A DNA stretch of 64,000 bases from Rhizophagus irregularis. Taxonomy: Eukaryota > Glomeromycota > Glomeromycetes > Glomerales > Glomeraceae. The DNA is taken from the NCBI RefSeq assembly GCF_026210795.1, contig NC_089438.1:2439501-2503500 (forward strand). The letters run 5' to 3'. The translations under genes were made by a program, and so were the position numbers. Shown here piece by piece: positions 11,618 to 25,300 of the stretch. Under the pieces are notes generated by a model. It saw only the letters and a list, made by a program, of their open reading frames with translations. It had not been told where the DNA came from and ran no database searches. Position 1 is the first letter of the stretch, and each line of letters starts with the position of its first letter.

Positions 11618-12225
11618 ATGTCAAAAGTTTTAAAAAAATTATTTGAGAAAATATCTGCGCCAAAGCAAAATGGTTGGTAATATTATTTTACAAGCTTCTC
11701 TTTATTATACCTTTGATTATAATATGTTGTTTGCTTGTCTTGATAGATATTGAATTAAGTGAAAATTCCAAAAAAATGATTTGCAAATGGAAAAAAACAA
11801 AGAAGTGTTGATAATGAAGACCCGTTGTTGTTGGTTGAATGGGACGAAGTTGGACTTGTTGCAAGAAGTGTTGCTAATCAAGCTCACACAAAAATACTTC
11901 TAGTAAACAATATGTTTATATAATATTACATTACTAATTCTTTTTAAGTATTTTTTTATTTTTTTTATTAGTCTTGTAGGATATGCACCTTTCCCTTCAG
12001 TCACGAATCCATCTGACTGTGCTTTCGGCTTCGTTGATACAGCAGGGTTACCAGCGAAACAGGCGATGACCAATGCAGTTGGTGCGCTTGTAACCTATGT
12101 TAATTCTGCAAATGGTAATTGGCTAGACCGGTCAATGGGATGCCAGACGTCGGACGGGTATTTCTTATAGAAATTCCCAAGAAAGGGCAGTATGACGCTA
12201 CAGAAGTCACATATGTGTTTAGTTG
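11618..12225 (+). pseudogene. Decayed coding remnant, family unknown
   Basis: Coding-like pieces can be read: an N-terminal stretch from the ATG at 11618 (SKVLKKLFEKISAPKQN), a piece with DPLLLVEWDEVGLVARSVA (about 11819-11875), and a piece with CAFGFVDTAGLPAKQAMTN (about 12018-12075) followed in another frame by VFLIEIPKKGQYDATEV (about 12160-12210). Stops and frame changes separate them, and no set of GT..AG introns I tried joins all of them. I do not recognise the family. It could also be a real multi-exon gene that I have failed to splice. Confidence 0.35.
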
Positions 12226-12540
12226 AATATTAATAGTCTTGCTACAATTTTTCAATATATAATTTGAAATTGTGATTTTTTTTTTTTACTTATCTAAAGT
12301 TACTAGACTTTCTTTTATAAATCAAGCATGTATTTTTTTTTTAGAAATATAATTACAAATGTTAAGACATTAATAAATAGTAAAGTTTATGCATATGCTA
12401 TCACTAATTTTGTTTATGTCCACTGTGGTAAATATTAATAAAGTTTGCCCATATTATGTTTTTTAAATATTTTCGGAAAAATTACCTCTGGTAACAGATC
12501 ATGTGACTGAAATTTCTGAGATTATGTCCTGGAAAAAATC

Positions 12541-12713
12541 CACCGAAAACTGAGGTTGGAGTATGGTATAATGAAGGAGATTATTATGAAGATGATGACA
12601 CACATAATGAAGGATATCATTACGAAGATAAAGGATATTATTATCGTAATGGAAGATATGAAAGAAAAGTCTCACCAATGACGAGTCCGATCATCTCTCC
12701 GGTGACCGCCTAG
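12541..12713 (+). pseudogene. Tyr/Asp-rich C-terminal exon remnant
   Basis: An open frame (PKTEVGVWYNEGDYYED and on to a TAG at 12711) is rich in Tyr, Asp, Glu and Gly. It ends with a Ser/Pro/Thr-rich tail (SPMTSPIISPVTA). The frame is closed just upstream by TGA, so this is either a 3' exon whose acceptor I cannot place or a remnant. It may belong to the decayed unit just upstream. Confidence 0.3.
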
Positions 12714-13174
12714 AATACTCGAATTATTATTTTTTTTCGAAACATGTGGGTCGCTTATATATTATCCGCAGTAGAGGAAACTTCGTTATGTGAACCGATC
12801 ACCTGAAATACGCTGGCAAAATTATTGCCAAAGAATAGGGGCTGTGCGACGTGCGAATCGCATATATTCGCATTATTTTTTTCGACTTTATTTTTTGCGT
12901 CATGTCTCCAGGCACGCTACTATCATACTAACAAAACAATATTCAGGTATGGCTATTTTTTCCAGCAATCATTATTTCGCATATGAGATTTGGGGATGTG
13001 TATGCTCATCCTTCGTCATTTTTATCAATTTGCAAGAGGATTGATGGAATGACGAAATGCAGTGCATAATTGCTGGTAAAAATCTGGGGAATGTTTTCTC
13101 CCGCGAAATTTTAATAATGCTATAAATGAGGTCAGTATATTTTTTTCGAACCTAGTTGAGGGAAAAGTCCCAAT

Positions 13175-13663
13175 ATGTTGAGCTCAGAGTCAACTAAAGC
13201 TCCAGAATCTTTCCAGGTCCCAGAGAGATCTCGTCCATCTCTTGCTAATCATAGGAATCTTGCTTATAATATCTTGAAGTATCTTGAGGATGATATTGTT
13301 GGGGATAAAGAAATTTTGGAGCTAGAGCCATGTTCTGAATGTACGAACAATATTCTGGTACTCCCTCTCAAAGCACTTACAATACTGTCATGTGGGCATA
13401 TTTTTCACAGGTCGTGCATCGAGAAGCAACTTCTTTTTATCAAACCCGGCACATGTCCATTTCCGGATTGCGGGAAGACTGTCGAAATTGTCGTGAACCC
13501 AAATTCTACTAGGAGAGATTCACAATCATCTCAATCAAGTGGAACTTCGGCCTTAACTAATTTGATGGGCGAAAGGTTTAACTTGCCCATATTTTTTTAT
13601 GAATCGGAAAATTTTGTCTGTCTTAATGAGTATACAGTAAAGTATTACGGTATTATTGTATAA
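13175..13663 (+). CDS. RING-H2 finger protein, N-terminal part, 162 aa
   Basis: Residues about 53-100 hold a RING-type zinc-binding pattern: CSEC, then CGHIFHRSC, then CPFPDC, giving C-x2-C, C-x-H-x2-H-x2-C and C-x4-C spacing (C3H2C3). RING domains of this type usually act as E3 ubiquitin ligases by recruiting E2 enzymes. The N terminus (ESTKAPESFQVPERSRPS) and the RRDSQSSQSSGTSALTNL segment after the RING match what I recall as an expanded Rhizophagus family of longer proteins. Here the frame ends early in a hydrophobic, unrelated tail, so the gene is probably truncated, with decayed downstream parts at 15-16.8 kb. Whether it is expressed is unknown. Confidence 0.65.
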   Translation: MLSSESTKAPESFQVPERSRPSLANHRNLAYNILKYLEDDIVGDKEILELEPCSECTNNILVLPLKALTILSCGHIFHRSCIEKQLLFIKPGTCPFPDCGKTVEIVVNPNSTRRDSQSSQSSGTSALTNLMGERFNLPIFFYESENFVCLNEYTVKYYGIIV

Positions 13664-14994
13664 AAGGTAAGTTACGATTAATAATATACAGGTACGAATG
13701 GACATGCTAATCATAATAGTAATTTAATTATTAACTTAATATTTTTAATATTGATGTTACGATTTGATAACAACTATGATAGATTAACAATTAAAATCGA
13801 ATAATAATAGTACTTGCAAATCAACAAATAACAATTATCGCTGATTTTAATAGGATATTTCTCTTCAATATTTTCTTCTATATTACCTTTTGTATTACAT
13901 TAATAATGTTTTCACCATCTAATTTCAATTTAATAGATGAATTTGATGAAGACGAATTTGATAAATAGAATTAATGATAAATAATTCTAATAATCAGGTC
14001 TCGGAAATTTTTCTATCAAAATGGCAATTTAGCATAATTCAAATTTAGATAGTAATCTTTTGCATGTTTAATAACAATCACAAATGCGTAAATATCAATC
14101 AAAATTTGTATACAGCAAAATAAAGTAAATTCGGCAATTTTATTACGGTATATAGTTCGTAAATTACAATTAACTGCTTTATCACAAATATAAAAAATAT
14201 CATATTTCAGACTATTTAAAAGTAATAAATTATAATCATTTTTCGTTTTATAAACTTTTATCTTTGCTTTTAGTTGGGTGACTTCATTTATCAGTTGGAC
14301 GCTTGTAAATTTTATTATGATCCTTTGTATATATCTTAATAGTAGTACGAACGATACGATTAGTAAATGAATTATCATACCGGAAAATTAATGATCATAG
14401 CTGTAAATACGTAACTATTTAAATAATACCGGCATTTGACACCCCTAAAGTATGTCGGCACATGATCGATTGAATTATTTTGGCCAATAATCAGTTGCGT
14501 AACTGATTAACTAATCAGATCAATCGGTTTTCTCACCAAAATTGAGGCACGTCATTAAACAATACTCGTTGGAAACATAGGCTCGCTTACTTTAAAGAGA
14601 ACAGAACATGAAACCCGGTGGAATTTTTGTGGAGTATGGTATACGCGAAAACAAGATGAGCACCTGTTATAGATTTGTTTTTCTCGCCATCCTCGACTAG
14701 TTGGCGTCACAATGTTTGAATACATTTGAGGTTTGAAAACTTTTTTGTTTATTGTTTTATTCTTTTTATTTGGGATCTATAGCAAAAGCTGGGATGCGTC
14801 TGATTTTTTCTGGATGAGTCTAGAAAAGTGCTTTGTTATAGTTCCATTATTAATTGCTGAAAGTACTAGAATGAATCTGAATTCCCGGGAGATGCGTCTC
14901 CTGGGTGCACTTTTTTTCATTCAGATACGTCTGAATTAATCAAGGCAACCAACTTTTGATTTTTCACACATATAACACATATAGGAAGGACATC
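13664..14994. other. Stretch without a convincing gene
   Basis: A 120-codon minus-strand frame (14016-14378) has a hydrophobic N terminus, but I cannot support it. A GC-rich hairpin (CCCGGGAGA..TCTCCTGGG, about 14883-14904) lies inside a longer imperfect inverted sequence (GAATGAATCTGAATT.. against ..CATTCAGATACGTC). Confidence 0.35.
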
Positions 14995-16760
14995 TCATAC
15001 CGAAACTTTATCACAATCTCGTACTGGCCCGTTTGTATTGGTTGTCTCAGATGAAATTCGCGGAAGGTCTTCAACATCAGATGATTCAACAAAAAATCGC
15101 GGAAAGATCTTTAGTTCAAAATCGTTCAAAGTAAAGATCTTCTGGATCAATTGTTCTACTATCATGAAAACGTTAAAAAGAGCATCTGGTACATATGGTA
15201 CGAATGCCAAAGCTTAATTCATCAAATGCTCTACTTACATTACGATTTCAACGAGGCACTTTCTAACACCACGCGTGAGACTATAAAATCCGGTAAACAT
15301 TTAAACTCATCTATATTATTATGTTTAATTATGTGCTTAACCTTTTTTTATCATGAAATGGTAGTTTTGAAGCAGAAATCGGCCTATAAATCTGAAAACA
15401 GGAAAAAGAAAATTTTTAATTTGTTTAATAGAATCTGATGATCTGAGCGAAGCAGAAGATGATGGAATAGAAGATGCGATCATTGATGCTGGTGCGTAAC
15501 ACCTATTGATACCAATCAAAGTGGGAAAAAAGCAAAAGCCTGTAAGTAAGAATAAAGGTCTTTCTTAAATTTGTTATATAGACGAAATGGAATTATAGGT
15601 AGAAGAATAATGAATTATCAAATGATCAACCTCATTAAGCTCCTTTACAGTTGTTGCTGAGAGCTGATGATCCTCATAACTACAATTATAGATCAAAGCT
15701 ACTATTGGAGATGATGAGGGACAAACTTCAGAACAACAATGTATCCATTAGAACAAAGTGCAGAAGACAATTATGAGTTGACCCGTTAGGTAGAGTTGGA
15801 AAGTAATATCCCGAAAATACAGAAGAGGAAACAGTTACAGCTGAACTAGTCTACAAATCAAAGCGAAAATCAATTTGAAAAAAGGCTAGTTGGTATTAAA
15901 ATATCGTCTTGAATTTTATGGTGAGCATTTTTTAATGGCTCTTGTTTATATCTACGGGATAAAAAAATCGGATGGCTCAGTTAGTATAGAATATGATAAG
16001 GATCTGTTTACGCGAATCTCCTAAAAAAATTTCCTATCTTTTGATGAGTGAACAGGGAGTGAACAGGCCAAAACGAAGAAAAAAACGTGGATGATAATCC
16101 ATGGCCTGCAGAAGAAATTTCTCATACCATCATCATTCCTCCAAATCTCCATCCATCATCGGCGAGTCCTTAATAAAAGTATCATTCTGCTTGCTATGTT
16201 ATCTTTCTAATTGCTGTTTTTCTTTTTGAAGTCTAATGGCCACGACGAGTCTGAGAAAGATATACAGTAGTTATGTTGCGAGAGCCTTGTAATGGCAGCT
16301 GAATCTTTCCAATTTGTTGCATCTGGCATCGTTAGTTCAAATTTACGAGATTTTTCAGATCTTGCTGAAAAATTAGGATTAAAAACATAAAATCCTGGGT
16401 AATCTCATTTATGTGAAGTAAGCTCAACATCGATAAAAGAGCTGAACAAAGAAATCGGTTGAATTGTTCCGACTTACCACAACAGATGCTGAAAGTGATG
16501 CTGAAGGTCTTGATGGCGATGAACAGATGTCAGCATCGGATTATGAAAAACTCCGTCAAAGATATAACAATAGGTAACTTTAAAAAAATCTGAATAGCTA
16601 TTGAGTACTGGTATTGTTATAGAAGTAAAGAATTGATTATCGAATCTTTTTTAAGATTTTTTTCATAGACGGCCAGCCTGACGTCAAATCGGTTCAGCGC
16701 TTAGGGAGCATTGGAAATTGCTTTAGAGCCAAATGGGTCTACATGTAAAGAGTTGTTGAG
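14995..16760 (+). pseudogene. Decayed downstream exons of a RING-family gene
   Basis: Several coding-like blocks in plus orientation are separated by stops. They include RGRSSTSDDSTKNRGKIF (about 15059-15112), ESDDLSEAEDDGIEDAII (about 15432-15485), DPLGRVGK with TVTAELVYKSKRKSI (about 15780-15875), AAESFQFVASGIVSSNL (about 16292-16345) and TTTDAESDAEGLDGDEQM (about 16480-16535). The acidic and Ser-rich character fits a low-complexity tail. Part of the block is repeated at 17.3-18.5 kb. I read this as a degenerate continuation of the RING gene at 13175; the assignment is inference. Confidence 0.4.
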
Positions 16761-17344
16761 ATCGATTTTTGAGAATCGATTTTACTATTTAGTATTAATT
16801 TTTTTAGAATCGATTCTAATCACTATGTAGAAGACAATCTTTATGCATTTGGACTGAAATGTACTCAGTCTTAATTTTATTTGTGTTTTGTTACATTAAC
16901 ATGATTATATTAGGAGTAATATATATCTTTTTTTCAGTCTGAAATTGAATTAAAATCTATTTCCTACTAGAACTTTTAACGAAAGAAAATCATAAAATAA
17001 GATGATGATGGTAGTGATGGTTCATAATACTTGTGAAGAATATTAGTTTGTTATTTAAGTTGCGTGGTTATGGATGAATCTTTAATAGAATGTATTTAAA
17101 TTTTAAATAGAAAGTATTAATAAATTTATGAATTTGTTAGAAATTATCCATTATATTATTAACGAAAAATTTGCCATTATATTGTTTCTACAATAGGTAA
17201 AATCTGAAAAATAAAGCCTAAAGCCTTATTGGGATGATATTATTCGTGAAAGAAAAGAAAGCAAAACTATTCCGTTATTTTATTTTTTTGGATTATTATT
17301 CATTTCATGTATCTAATGTAAAATAGTTGTCAGTTGAGAACATA

Positions 17345-18975
17345 CATATCACTGGAAGTCTCGACCCGTTAGGGTAGAGTTGGAAAGTATAATATTCAAA
17401 AGTTAGGATCCAAATATACTAGTCTACAACAAAAGCGGAAATCACAAAAAGTTGATTCCATCTAGCCCTATTAAAGTCTATAACTACCAGTACAATAAGT
17501 GTTTAAAAGCGATCGAACAAAAAATACAACCCTTTAACAAGGGAAATCTCGAAGGCAAATTTATTAAAGAAATCGTTTAAGGTTAGTAATTTTTGCGTGC
17601 AGAAGAGCATACTGTAATTCGTTGATACATAACTCGCTTTGAGTCAGATAAATACTAGACAGGGTGCCCACTGAGTTTCCTCGTCGTAATATCAATTATT
17701 AAGGCATAAGATTTTTTGATGTAATTTCATTTTCGTTTATTTATTACTCTTTTGAGATTGACAAAAGGATAGAAAAGAGCGATTGACTGAGCTTATTATA
17801 TTGGTACAAAACGAAGAAATTGAAGGGTGAATTCAAAATATTAACATTAACTCTCTGATCCTTTCCTTCTATTAATTATACAGTACAGGTACGAAACTTC
17901 ATTAAGTACTCATGTGAGAGAGGAAAAGGAATTATATTCCAGCCAGAAATTGCGTAAGTATTTGGTTACATTTATTCTCGCATTCACAGTAAATTGATAT
18001 TTTTTCCTCTTCATCTAGTGTTCAGCTTTCCCGAAAAATGAATCAAAACAAGGCCAAGAGGTATAGGTGCATAATTTTTTGCCAGAAAGTTATGGATCTC
18101 TATTACGATGACATTTCGCAACGTTTACCATTCGTTAGGCGGCATATATATTCAGATTGAAAATATCAACATATTATGCCTACCAGATAAAAGCGGAAGA
18201 AAGCAGCTATCTCTTCCAAAAAAGGTCGGATAATGAATGGTAAAGTTTTGTGTCGCCTTGAATTTATGTGGCATTTTTTAATGACTGTTTATTATATCTA
18301 CAGGATAAAAGATCGGTTGGCTCAACTAAGGTGTGTATAGAATACAACCCAATGATAAAGGAGCTCAAAAAATTTATTGTGAACAGGCCAAAAACCACCA
18401 GCAAGAATGTGGAGGATGAGTGTGATCATCTAGTAGAGGAGGTACTAGCAGCCAAAGTATGATAGGTCAAGCACTTCAACCGTAAATATATTCTACAACT
18501 AATTTGTTTAATTGGTAAATAAAACATGTCTATTAATGTATGTATTATTAACTAATGTAGCTAAACAAAATTGGGAAAAAAGTTTGATTCTTGATGCAGT
18601 ATGTGATAGTTCCAAAGCCTCCTCTAGAAGTATTTACACTGACATTGAGCAAGAGGAGCCATAAAAGAATGCAAATACGACTCATGATGTAAATTCCTAA
18701 ACTCATATATAACTTGTTCCACTTTACGTCCACTCTTTAATGTTCACATGTGATGTAGGTCCATGTTCAAATTGCTGCTTCACGATAAGATTTCATATCA
18801 GCATTGGAAACTGTCAGTTGAATGGGAGGAGATCATTATCTCGGAAATTAAGCCCAAACCCAAACTTGAACGGCCTCAGCTTGAATTGTTGAAAAAGTAT
18901 ACACTTGACAATACCAAGGATCTGCGAAAGGTTCTTGCTGAACCATTTGTATGGTGCACACAATCTAAAGCTTAA
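17345..18975 (+). pseudogene. Second decayed copy of the RING-associated tail
   Basis: The stretch 17362-17450 resembles 15780-15875 (both contain CGACCCGTTAGG and GAGTTGGAAAGT). The stretch 18265-18460 resembles 15920-16100 (GCATTTTTTAATGGCT against GCATTTTTTAATGACT, then a TATCTAC(A/G)GGATAAAA block). Readable pieces include SVGSTKVCIEYNPMIKELKK (about 18312-18371) and KLERPQLELLKKYTLDN (about 18860-18912). Stops and shifts are frequent. This appears to be a tandem, diverged duplicate of the unit to its left. I cannot name the domain. Confidence 0.4.
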
Positions 18976-20034
18976 AGGGGAGCTGAAAATGAATAGAAAA
19001 AAAATTTTTTGTTGTTATAAAAAAATTTAGGCCTGTTATTTTATAGAATATTACATTGTGATTATAAATAATAACGAGTTTATAATTTAATCATGAATCT
19101 ATTATTTTTAAGATCGTCCATATTATATTATATGTAATATATAAAAATATTGCGAAAATCATATTGCATAATTTTCAACCGCAAATAAACTGAAGATATT
19201 TTATTTGAGGATAGTGAAAATAATAAAGAGTTAACTGTTAACGGATAGTGAGCCAGAGGATAATTGTATAGATTGATAAGGAGTTAAAAAAAATATCGCT
19301 CCAACGGCTTTGAAACAATATTAAAAGCTCTGGAATTTCTTTGAGAAGATAATGCTGAAAAAGAGCAATCATGTGATATACATATGGTTGCCACCTTTTC
19401 GCATATTACCTGGTCCTGTCACATTTTTTTTTTTAATTTTGTATTACTGCTTTTTATAGACGTAATATTATTGTAATACTTTGTAATAATTAATCTTTTT
19501 TTAGTTAATATGCGATAATTTTTAAAAAATTAATATTTTTTGGTAATTATCCGGAGCGAGCGAAAGGACTAGCAAGTAATGATAATACTTCGCAAAAATA
19601 TCTTAAAATTGGTTTTTTTTATTAATGTTCAATAATACATTGTAACAATTAAACATTAAATATTTTTTTTATAAATATGTAAAGTTTTCGCAAGAAATTA
19701 ATTTTTAAAGCACTTCGCAAATATTAATGTTTTATTGTAAAAATTTGGTCGTCGGGATTTCGTAGTAATTCATTTAGTTTAGTATTATATCACGTACAAT
19801 ATGACTGTTGTTTTTAAATGCAAACTCAATTGCCTGGCGGCCCTCTTTCGAACTTTTTCCTATCATTATTGAAAACGATAATCTTCCCACTCTTTAAAGA
19901 AACATAGAAATTGCTTCATTAATTTCTTCATTTCTAATTTCCGGTTATTAACTAAATTCACTTTTAAGTCACTCATTCTCACAAACAAATGCGAATTTTT
20001 TATAATAAATAATAAACCTATTACATTATGTATA
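18976..20034. other. Gene-free AT-rich stretch
   Basis: No supported gene. Long T runs and short frames only. Confidence 0.4.
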
Positions 20035-20525
20035 ACATAATTCCAGCCCAAGAATAAAATCAACATTTTTATACATTATAAATGATCAGGTTCCAAACTG
20101 GTTTTCACTAGATTGGTACATCTGGTTCGAAGTTTACAATTCGTGTTACATTCAAGTTTTGAGTTTGCGCATTTAAAAATTTAGAAAAGCAGTAACCATT
20201 GACGATAAGATTGAGATAAAGTTTTATTTATAATTCGACAAGTAAAAGATTCTTGTATAAAAATTGACTTAAAACTTGTAATCTAATCTACTTTGGAAAA
20301 AAGTTAAGAATCATTATAAACGTAATAATGAATTCAAGATATTTGGGAATTTTAATATTAACGGATAATAAAAAAACGTATTTGGAATAATATTTACGCG
20401 GATAATTATTAGATTAAAACTTCATTACATTTTCAAATAGCTAAATTATCTCAATTTACGTATTCTCAAGTACTAACTATAAAGTATTAAATATAGTAAT
20501 ATAAGCATACTATTGAATGACTACT
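20035..20525. repeat. Dispersed repeat, copy 1
   Basis: This stretch is similar over almost its whole length, in direct orientation, to 37185-37970. Shared blocks include TACATTATAAATGATCAGG, CAGTAA(C/T)CATTGACGATAAG and AACTATAAAGTATTAAATA-like sequence. No coding content is evident. It may be part of an old transposon. Confidence 0.6.
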
Positions 20526-21290
20526 AGCTAAAGAAAGCCCAATTTATGTATTACCATACGTCCATACCAAATGGTGTATTTTCAGGAGATATGTTTGAAT
20601 TTTGATGCATATGTAATTGAAATTGAACAGCTCATCATGGTCTTAATGCAGAAAAAATCACTGATCTTGGGCGCATTTTTAAATTAACAGGAAAAGTGAA
20701 CATTTTGTGTATTATATGATAATATTGAGTATCTATGTCATGCTTAACATTAATTAATCGTGGCCTGGTATGCCGCCACTTTTTTTTGCACTAATGTTGT
20801 CATCTCCAAAGGCCAAATTTCACATTGGTCTTATATCGCAATTCTGGTATGCAAATACATTAATTATGGAAAAAAATTCAATGCAATCAAATTTTCGCAA
20901 TTTCAAATGATGAATTTGTTAGTTAAATATGATATGCAAGTGATTTTTCATATCTAAAGAATAGAACTGAGGATTTAGAATAGTGAAGAAAATACTTAAT
21001 TTAGCAATTGCAACAGGCAAAACATCTAGTTTATTAAATTCAGATTCCATTGGAATTCAAATTTTACCTTCTATTGCCCGGAGCGAACGTTAATCACATT
21101 AGATCACGTGGCGAAATCCACTCGTCACGTCACTGAAATCACCAATAAACAAAAAAAAATAAAAAAAATAGAAAAATAGATGGGTATGATACAAAATTTA
21201 TCGCTCCTGGCCCATAACGGCTTCCGTTTCCTAGTTTATATTCATTTCTACATTGCAAGAGGTAGAATGGAAGAGCTTTAGTATGAAATA
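20526..21290. other. Gene-free AT-rich stretch
   Basis: No supported gene. The 65-codon frame at 20760 shows no recognisable motif. Confidence 0.35.
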
Positions 21291-21299
21291 CATGAAAAG

Positions 21300-21737
21300 A
21301 GATGGAAATTGAAGTGGCTCAAACTGTACAAAGAAATGACATAACAGAATTCGCTCATACCATCAGCAACCCAATTAGCATTAGAATAAAAGGTCAAAAG
21401 CCCAAAAGATGAATGGAGTTTATAAAGGTAAAAAAAGGCGATTTGATCAAATCAGTAAAGAGAATGATACTAATTATAAAGATCATGAAGAATATCAATA
21501 TAAAAAGCTTCGAAAAGCATTACAAGATAATTCAAAACATAGGTACGTATATTCATTTGATTTATTCTATAATTTTATATTTTTTATTAACATTTCTTTT
21601 GTTTAATAGATTTGGAGTTAAATGAGGGTATAGAAGAAGAAGGTAAAAGCAAGTTAAGATGGTGTGAAGTTTGTGAAGTTTGCAATCGTGAAGGTCATAA
21701 TGCACGAACTTGCTCAAATAAAAAACGTCTAAATTAA
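21300..21737 (+). pseudogene. 3' remnant of a MULE/FAR1-type transposase with zinc knuckle
   Basis: Readable pieces are RNDITEFAHTISNPISIRIK (about 21330-21390), KKRRFDQISKENDTNYKD (about 21427-21480) and, after a GTACGT..TTTAATAG intron, a zinc knuckle CEVCNREGHNARTC (21672-21713) followed by a basic tail and TAA. The CX2CX4HX4C knuckle followed by a short basic end is typical of the C terminus of MULE and FAR1-like transposases. A stop (TGA at 21410) and an apparent frame conflict at the intron indicate decay. Nothing of the DDE catalytic core is visible. Confidence 0.5.
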
Positions 21738-22368
21738 ATTTTTAGTTCAATTTCATGTTTAATAAAGATCATTTTAATATATACATTAAACACCTTAAAA
21801 ACATTTTTATTTTTTTACGAGGGTTCGTATCACATCTAAGTACAAATACACAGAAAATCAAAATGATCGCCATAACAAATGTTAAATACAGCGCTGTCTT
21901 GAACAAAAATGATATATAAAAGTGTGTATATTGCTCTTTCATTATATTTTATACAACAAATTTTTAAAGATTTAAAATTTAAAAAAAAATTTCAGTACCA
22001 CTGGTGTGATTAATAAAGTTGTGAACTATTCACTTTTTTCTTTAAAAAAATAAAGAAATTATGAAAGTTTGACGTTAACTTATTCAAATTAGCCAATAGA
22101 CATCAATTTCAAATTAAAGACTTCGGAGTTCGGACTTTAAAATATATCGGATATTGCATAATCTATTAGTAACATCTTTATCCTACATAACCACAGCTCC
22201 ATGCACATGCAAAAAATTTTGTGGATTGTTCTACAACAGATCAAATTAGTAATTTCTGTGATCAGCAGCATTATGCGTGATGACGATTTAGTGAATATTC
22301 ATAAATATTTAATAACGAACTTTCAATTCTTTTTTCGAAGAAATTCATTTTATACATTCTCTGAAATA

Positions 22369-25300
22369 ATGAAACCAAATAAAGGTATATTACAAAGTAA
22401 AAATTATGTATTCTTTGATGAAATACAAATATGATTAATATTTAAATTATTCATTTTTTAGAAAAAGAAAAATCGAAAAAAGGTTTGTACGGTATATGTA
22501 TAGAATGTAAACAGCAAAGAAGCCATTATCAATGGTGTCAACCATGTGAACGAAAACGATGCGAAAAAAATTTTAAAAATTGGACTAGTGGAGATGAAAC
22601 AATTGATAAATTTCTTCAAGATGCACAATTAAAATCTATAAGACCTCAAACTTTTCTAGAATGGATTACTTATGACAAACTTGAATACATAAATATATTA
22701 GATACAAAATCAGAAAATAAGACAAGTACAGTATATTCGGCTATTTGGAAAGATGGACCAAGAATCAAATGGGATCAACAGAACGAAGAATATAAGAGAG
22801 TTAAAACTAAAGTTACTATCATAAAGAAGGATGGTAATGATGTTGACCAAATTAATGAAATTTTAAATGAGGTGAATTGTTGTTAATAATTTATTTTATT
22901 TTGAATTTTTCAATTCACCTGTTAAGAATAACAGTTCATTTTTTTATTATAATTATAATTATATAGCTTAAGATTTATTTGAATTGTCATACTCAAGAAT
23001 ATGCTCTATTAATTCAATTCTACGGAATCTCTAAACATCCTGACAGTAATGATTATTTTATTGTAAAGCAATTTCATGAAAACACTTCGTCATTGACAGA
23101 GTATATTTCTCATAAGTTCGATAGTTTAAATTGGGAGATGAAATTGCGTTTACTACTTTATCTTTCTGAAGATTTAAAATCATTACACAATGCTAAATAT
23201 GTTCATAGATATTATAAGTATCCATCTAGTGTATTAGTATTTAATAATAGCTTTTGTGCAATAGAAACTTTTTTGGAATGCAAAGCTCTACCTTTATCAA
23301 ATACAGATGAGAAAGGTGGGTGGTATCTTTATAAGGCACCAGAAATTTTAGTTGGCCAACCTTATATAAAAGCTAGTGATATTTATTCATTTGGAATGAT
23401 TATGCATGTTATTGGAACTGGAACAATTCCTCCTTCTGATTTCCCATCACCTTTCAATAATTTTATTCAGTGTTTAACTTTTGATATTTGTTTTGGATTA
23501 AGACCACATATTCCAGATAATATACCAAAAAGTTTCAAGAACTTAATGGAGAAATGTTGGAATACTGAACCAGATTTACGCCCTAATATTCATGAAGTAC
23601 ACAATGCTTTATTGAACTTATGGTCATCAATTTATTATTATGACAAAAATTTAACTTCATTAAATTTAGCGTGTTTAGAATATCTTGCTGCAGACAATAA
23701 TAAAGACTATTCTAATTCTAAGCCTCAAGAAATTATTCCTCAACAAGCGGAAAGTAGCAATTTAAGACTATCAGATATAATTGATTCTATGAAAAGGTTA
23801 GTTAAATTCATTAAAATGAATGAATTGACGACAAAGACTCCTATTGGTAGTATGACTTCAACATATATTTTGAAAGAAAATGGTTTAGTCTTTTGTAAAA
23901 GATTAAAAAATGGCCAACTGGTTAGCGATGAATCCATTAAAGCCTTTATTCATAAATTAAATATGCAAAATAAGCCAGGGTTTCGCTTAAGAATAATACC
24001 TATTTTGGGTATGAGTTTTGGTAAGCAATTTTGAATTTATTAATTCTTGTTTCTTATTGTAATAAACACTCATTTTAACTTTTTTATAGATGAAAGTATA
24101 AATGAGCACTTACTTGTTATGCAATATGCTGATAGTGGAAATTTACGTCAATTTCTTAAAAATCACCTAGAAAAATTGAACTGGGATGATAAAATTAAGT
24201 ATGCTTATCAAATTACTGAGGGAATTAAATATCTTCATGATAAAGATATTTTTCATTATAATTTAAACTCTAAAAATATATTAATACACCAAGAAGAGGC
24301 TAAGATTAAGCTTGATATTGCAAACAATGATTCTGAAATTTCATTTATTGATCCAAAACTCCTGGAAGACGATTCTTACGAATATGATAAGAAGTCAGAT
24401 ATTTATAGTTTAGGCGTTCTTATGTGGGAAATATCTAGCGGTAAACCTCCTTTTGCTGATGGAAAAGTTAGTGAAAATCTTTTAAAAAATGATTTAATAG
24501 GTGGACATAGGGAAGAACCAGTACCTGATACACCTGACGAATACTTAAAATTATATAATTCGTGTTGGGATTCTGAACCAAATGCAAGGCCATCAATTAA
24601 TCAAGTTTTTAATAAATTAGGAAAGATATTATATGCACAACCAAAAAAAATTCATGAGACATCAGAATTGGTTAGTTTGATTAAAGATAATCGTCTAACT
24701 GAAATTATTGATAAAAAAGATTTATCCAAAGAAAAAAGTGGATATACTATTCTAGAAGTTACTCGGAAAAAAACAGAATGTTTAGTTGTACTCAAAACTA
24801 TTATATTAAATGAGGCTTTTATTCATGAATTAAAAATGCATAAAACATTGAATTCATATTTAAGAATTGTACCTATATTAGGTATAAGTTTAGGTGAGCT
24901 CATATAATTAAATGTATTGTTATTATTTATATTTATATAATGAATATCCATTTATTGTTTTATTTGTAGATGAAAGTACAAATGAATGCTTGCTTATTAC
25001 AGAATATGCTAATGGTGGAAATTTACGGCAATATCTTAAAAATCAAGAAAATTTGACTTGGAATAATAAAATAAAGTTGGCTTATCAAATTACTGAAGGA
25101 ATAAAATATCTTCATGATAAAGACATTAATCATCAAAGTTTATATTATAAAAATATAGTAATACATAAAAAAGAAGCTAAAATTATACTTGATATTGCAA
25201 AAAGTACAAAATCTGATTATTTGAACGATAATGAAATGAATCCATATCTTGATCCAAAATTCCTGGAAGACGATTCTTACGAATATGATAAGAAGTCAGA

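Noticed and set aside
14016-14378. Minus-strand 120-codon frame with a hydrophobic start
   Set aside because: Ile/Leu/Lys-biased composition expected by chance in AT-rich DNA; no family or context support.
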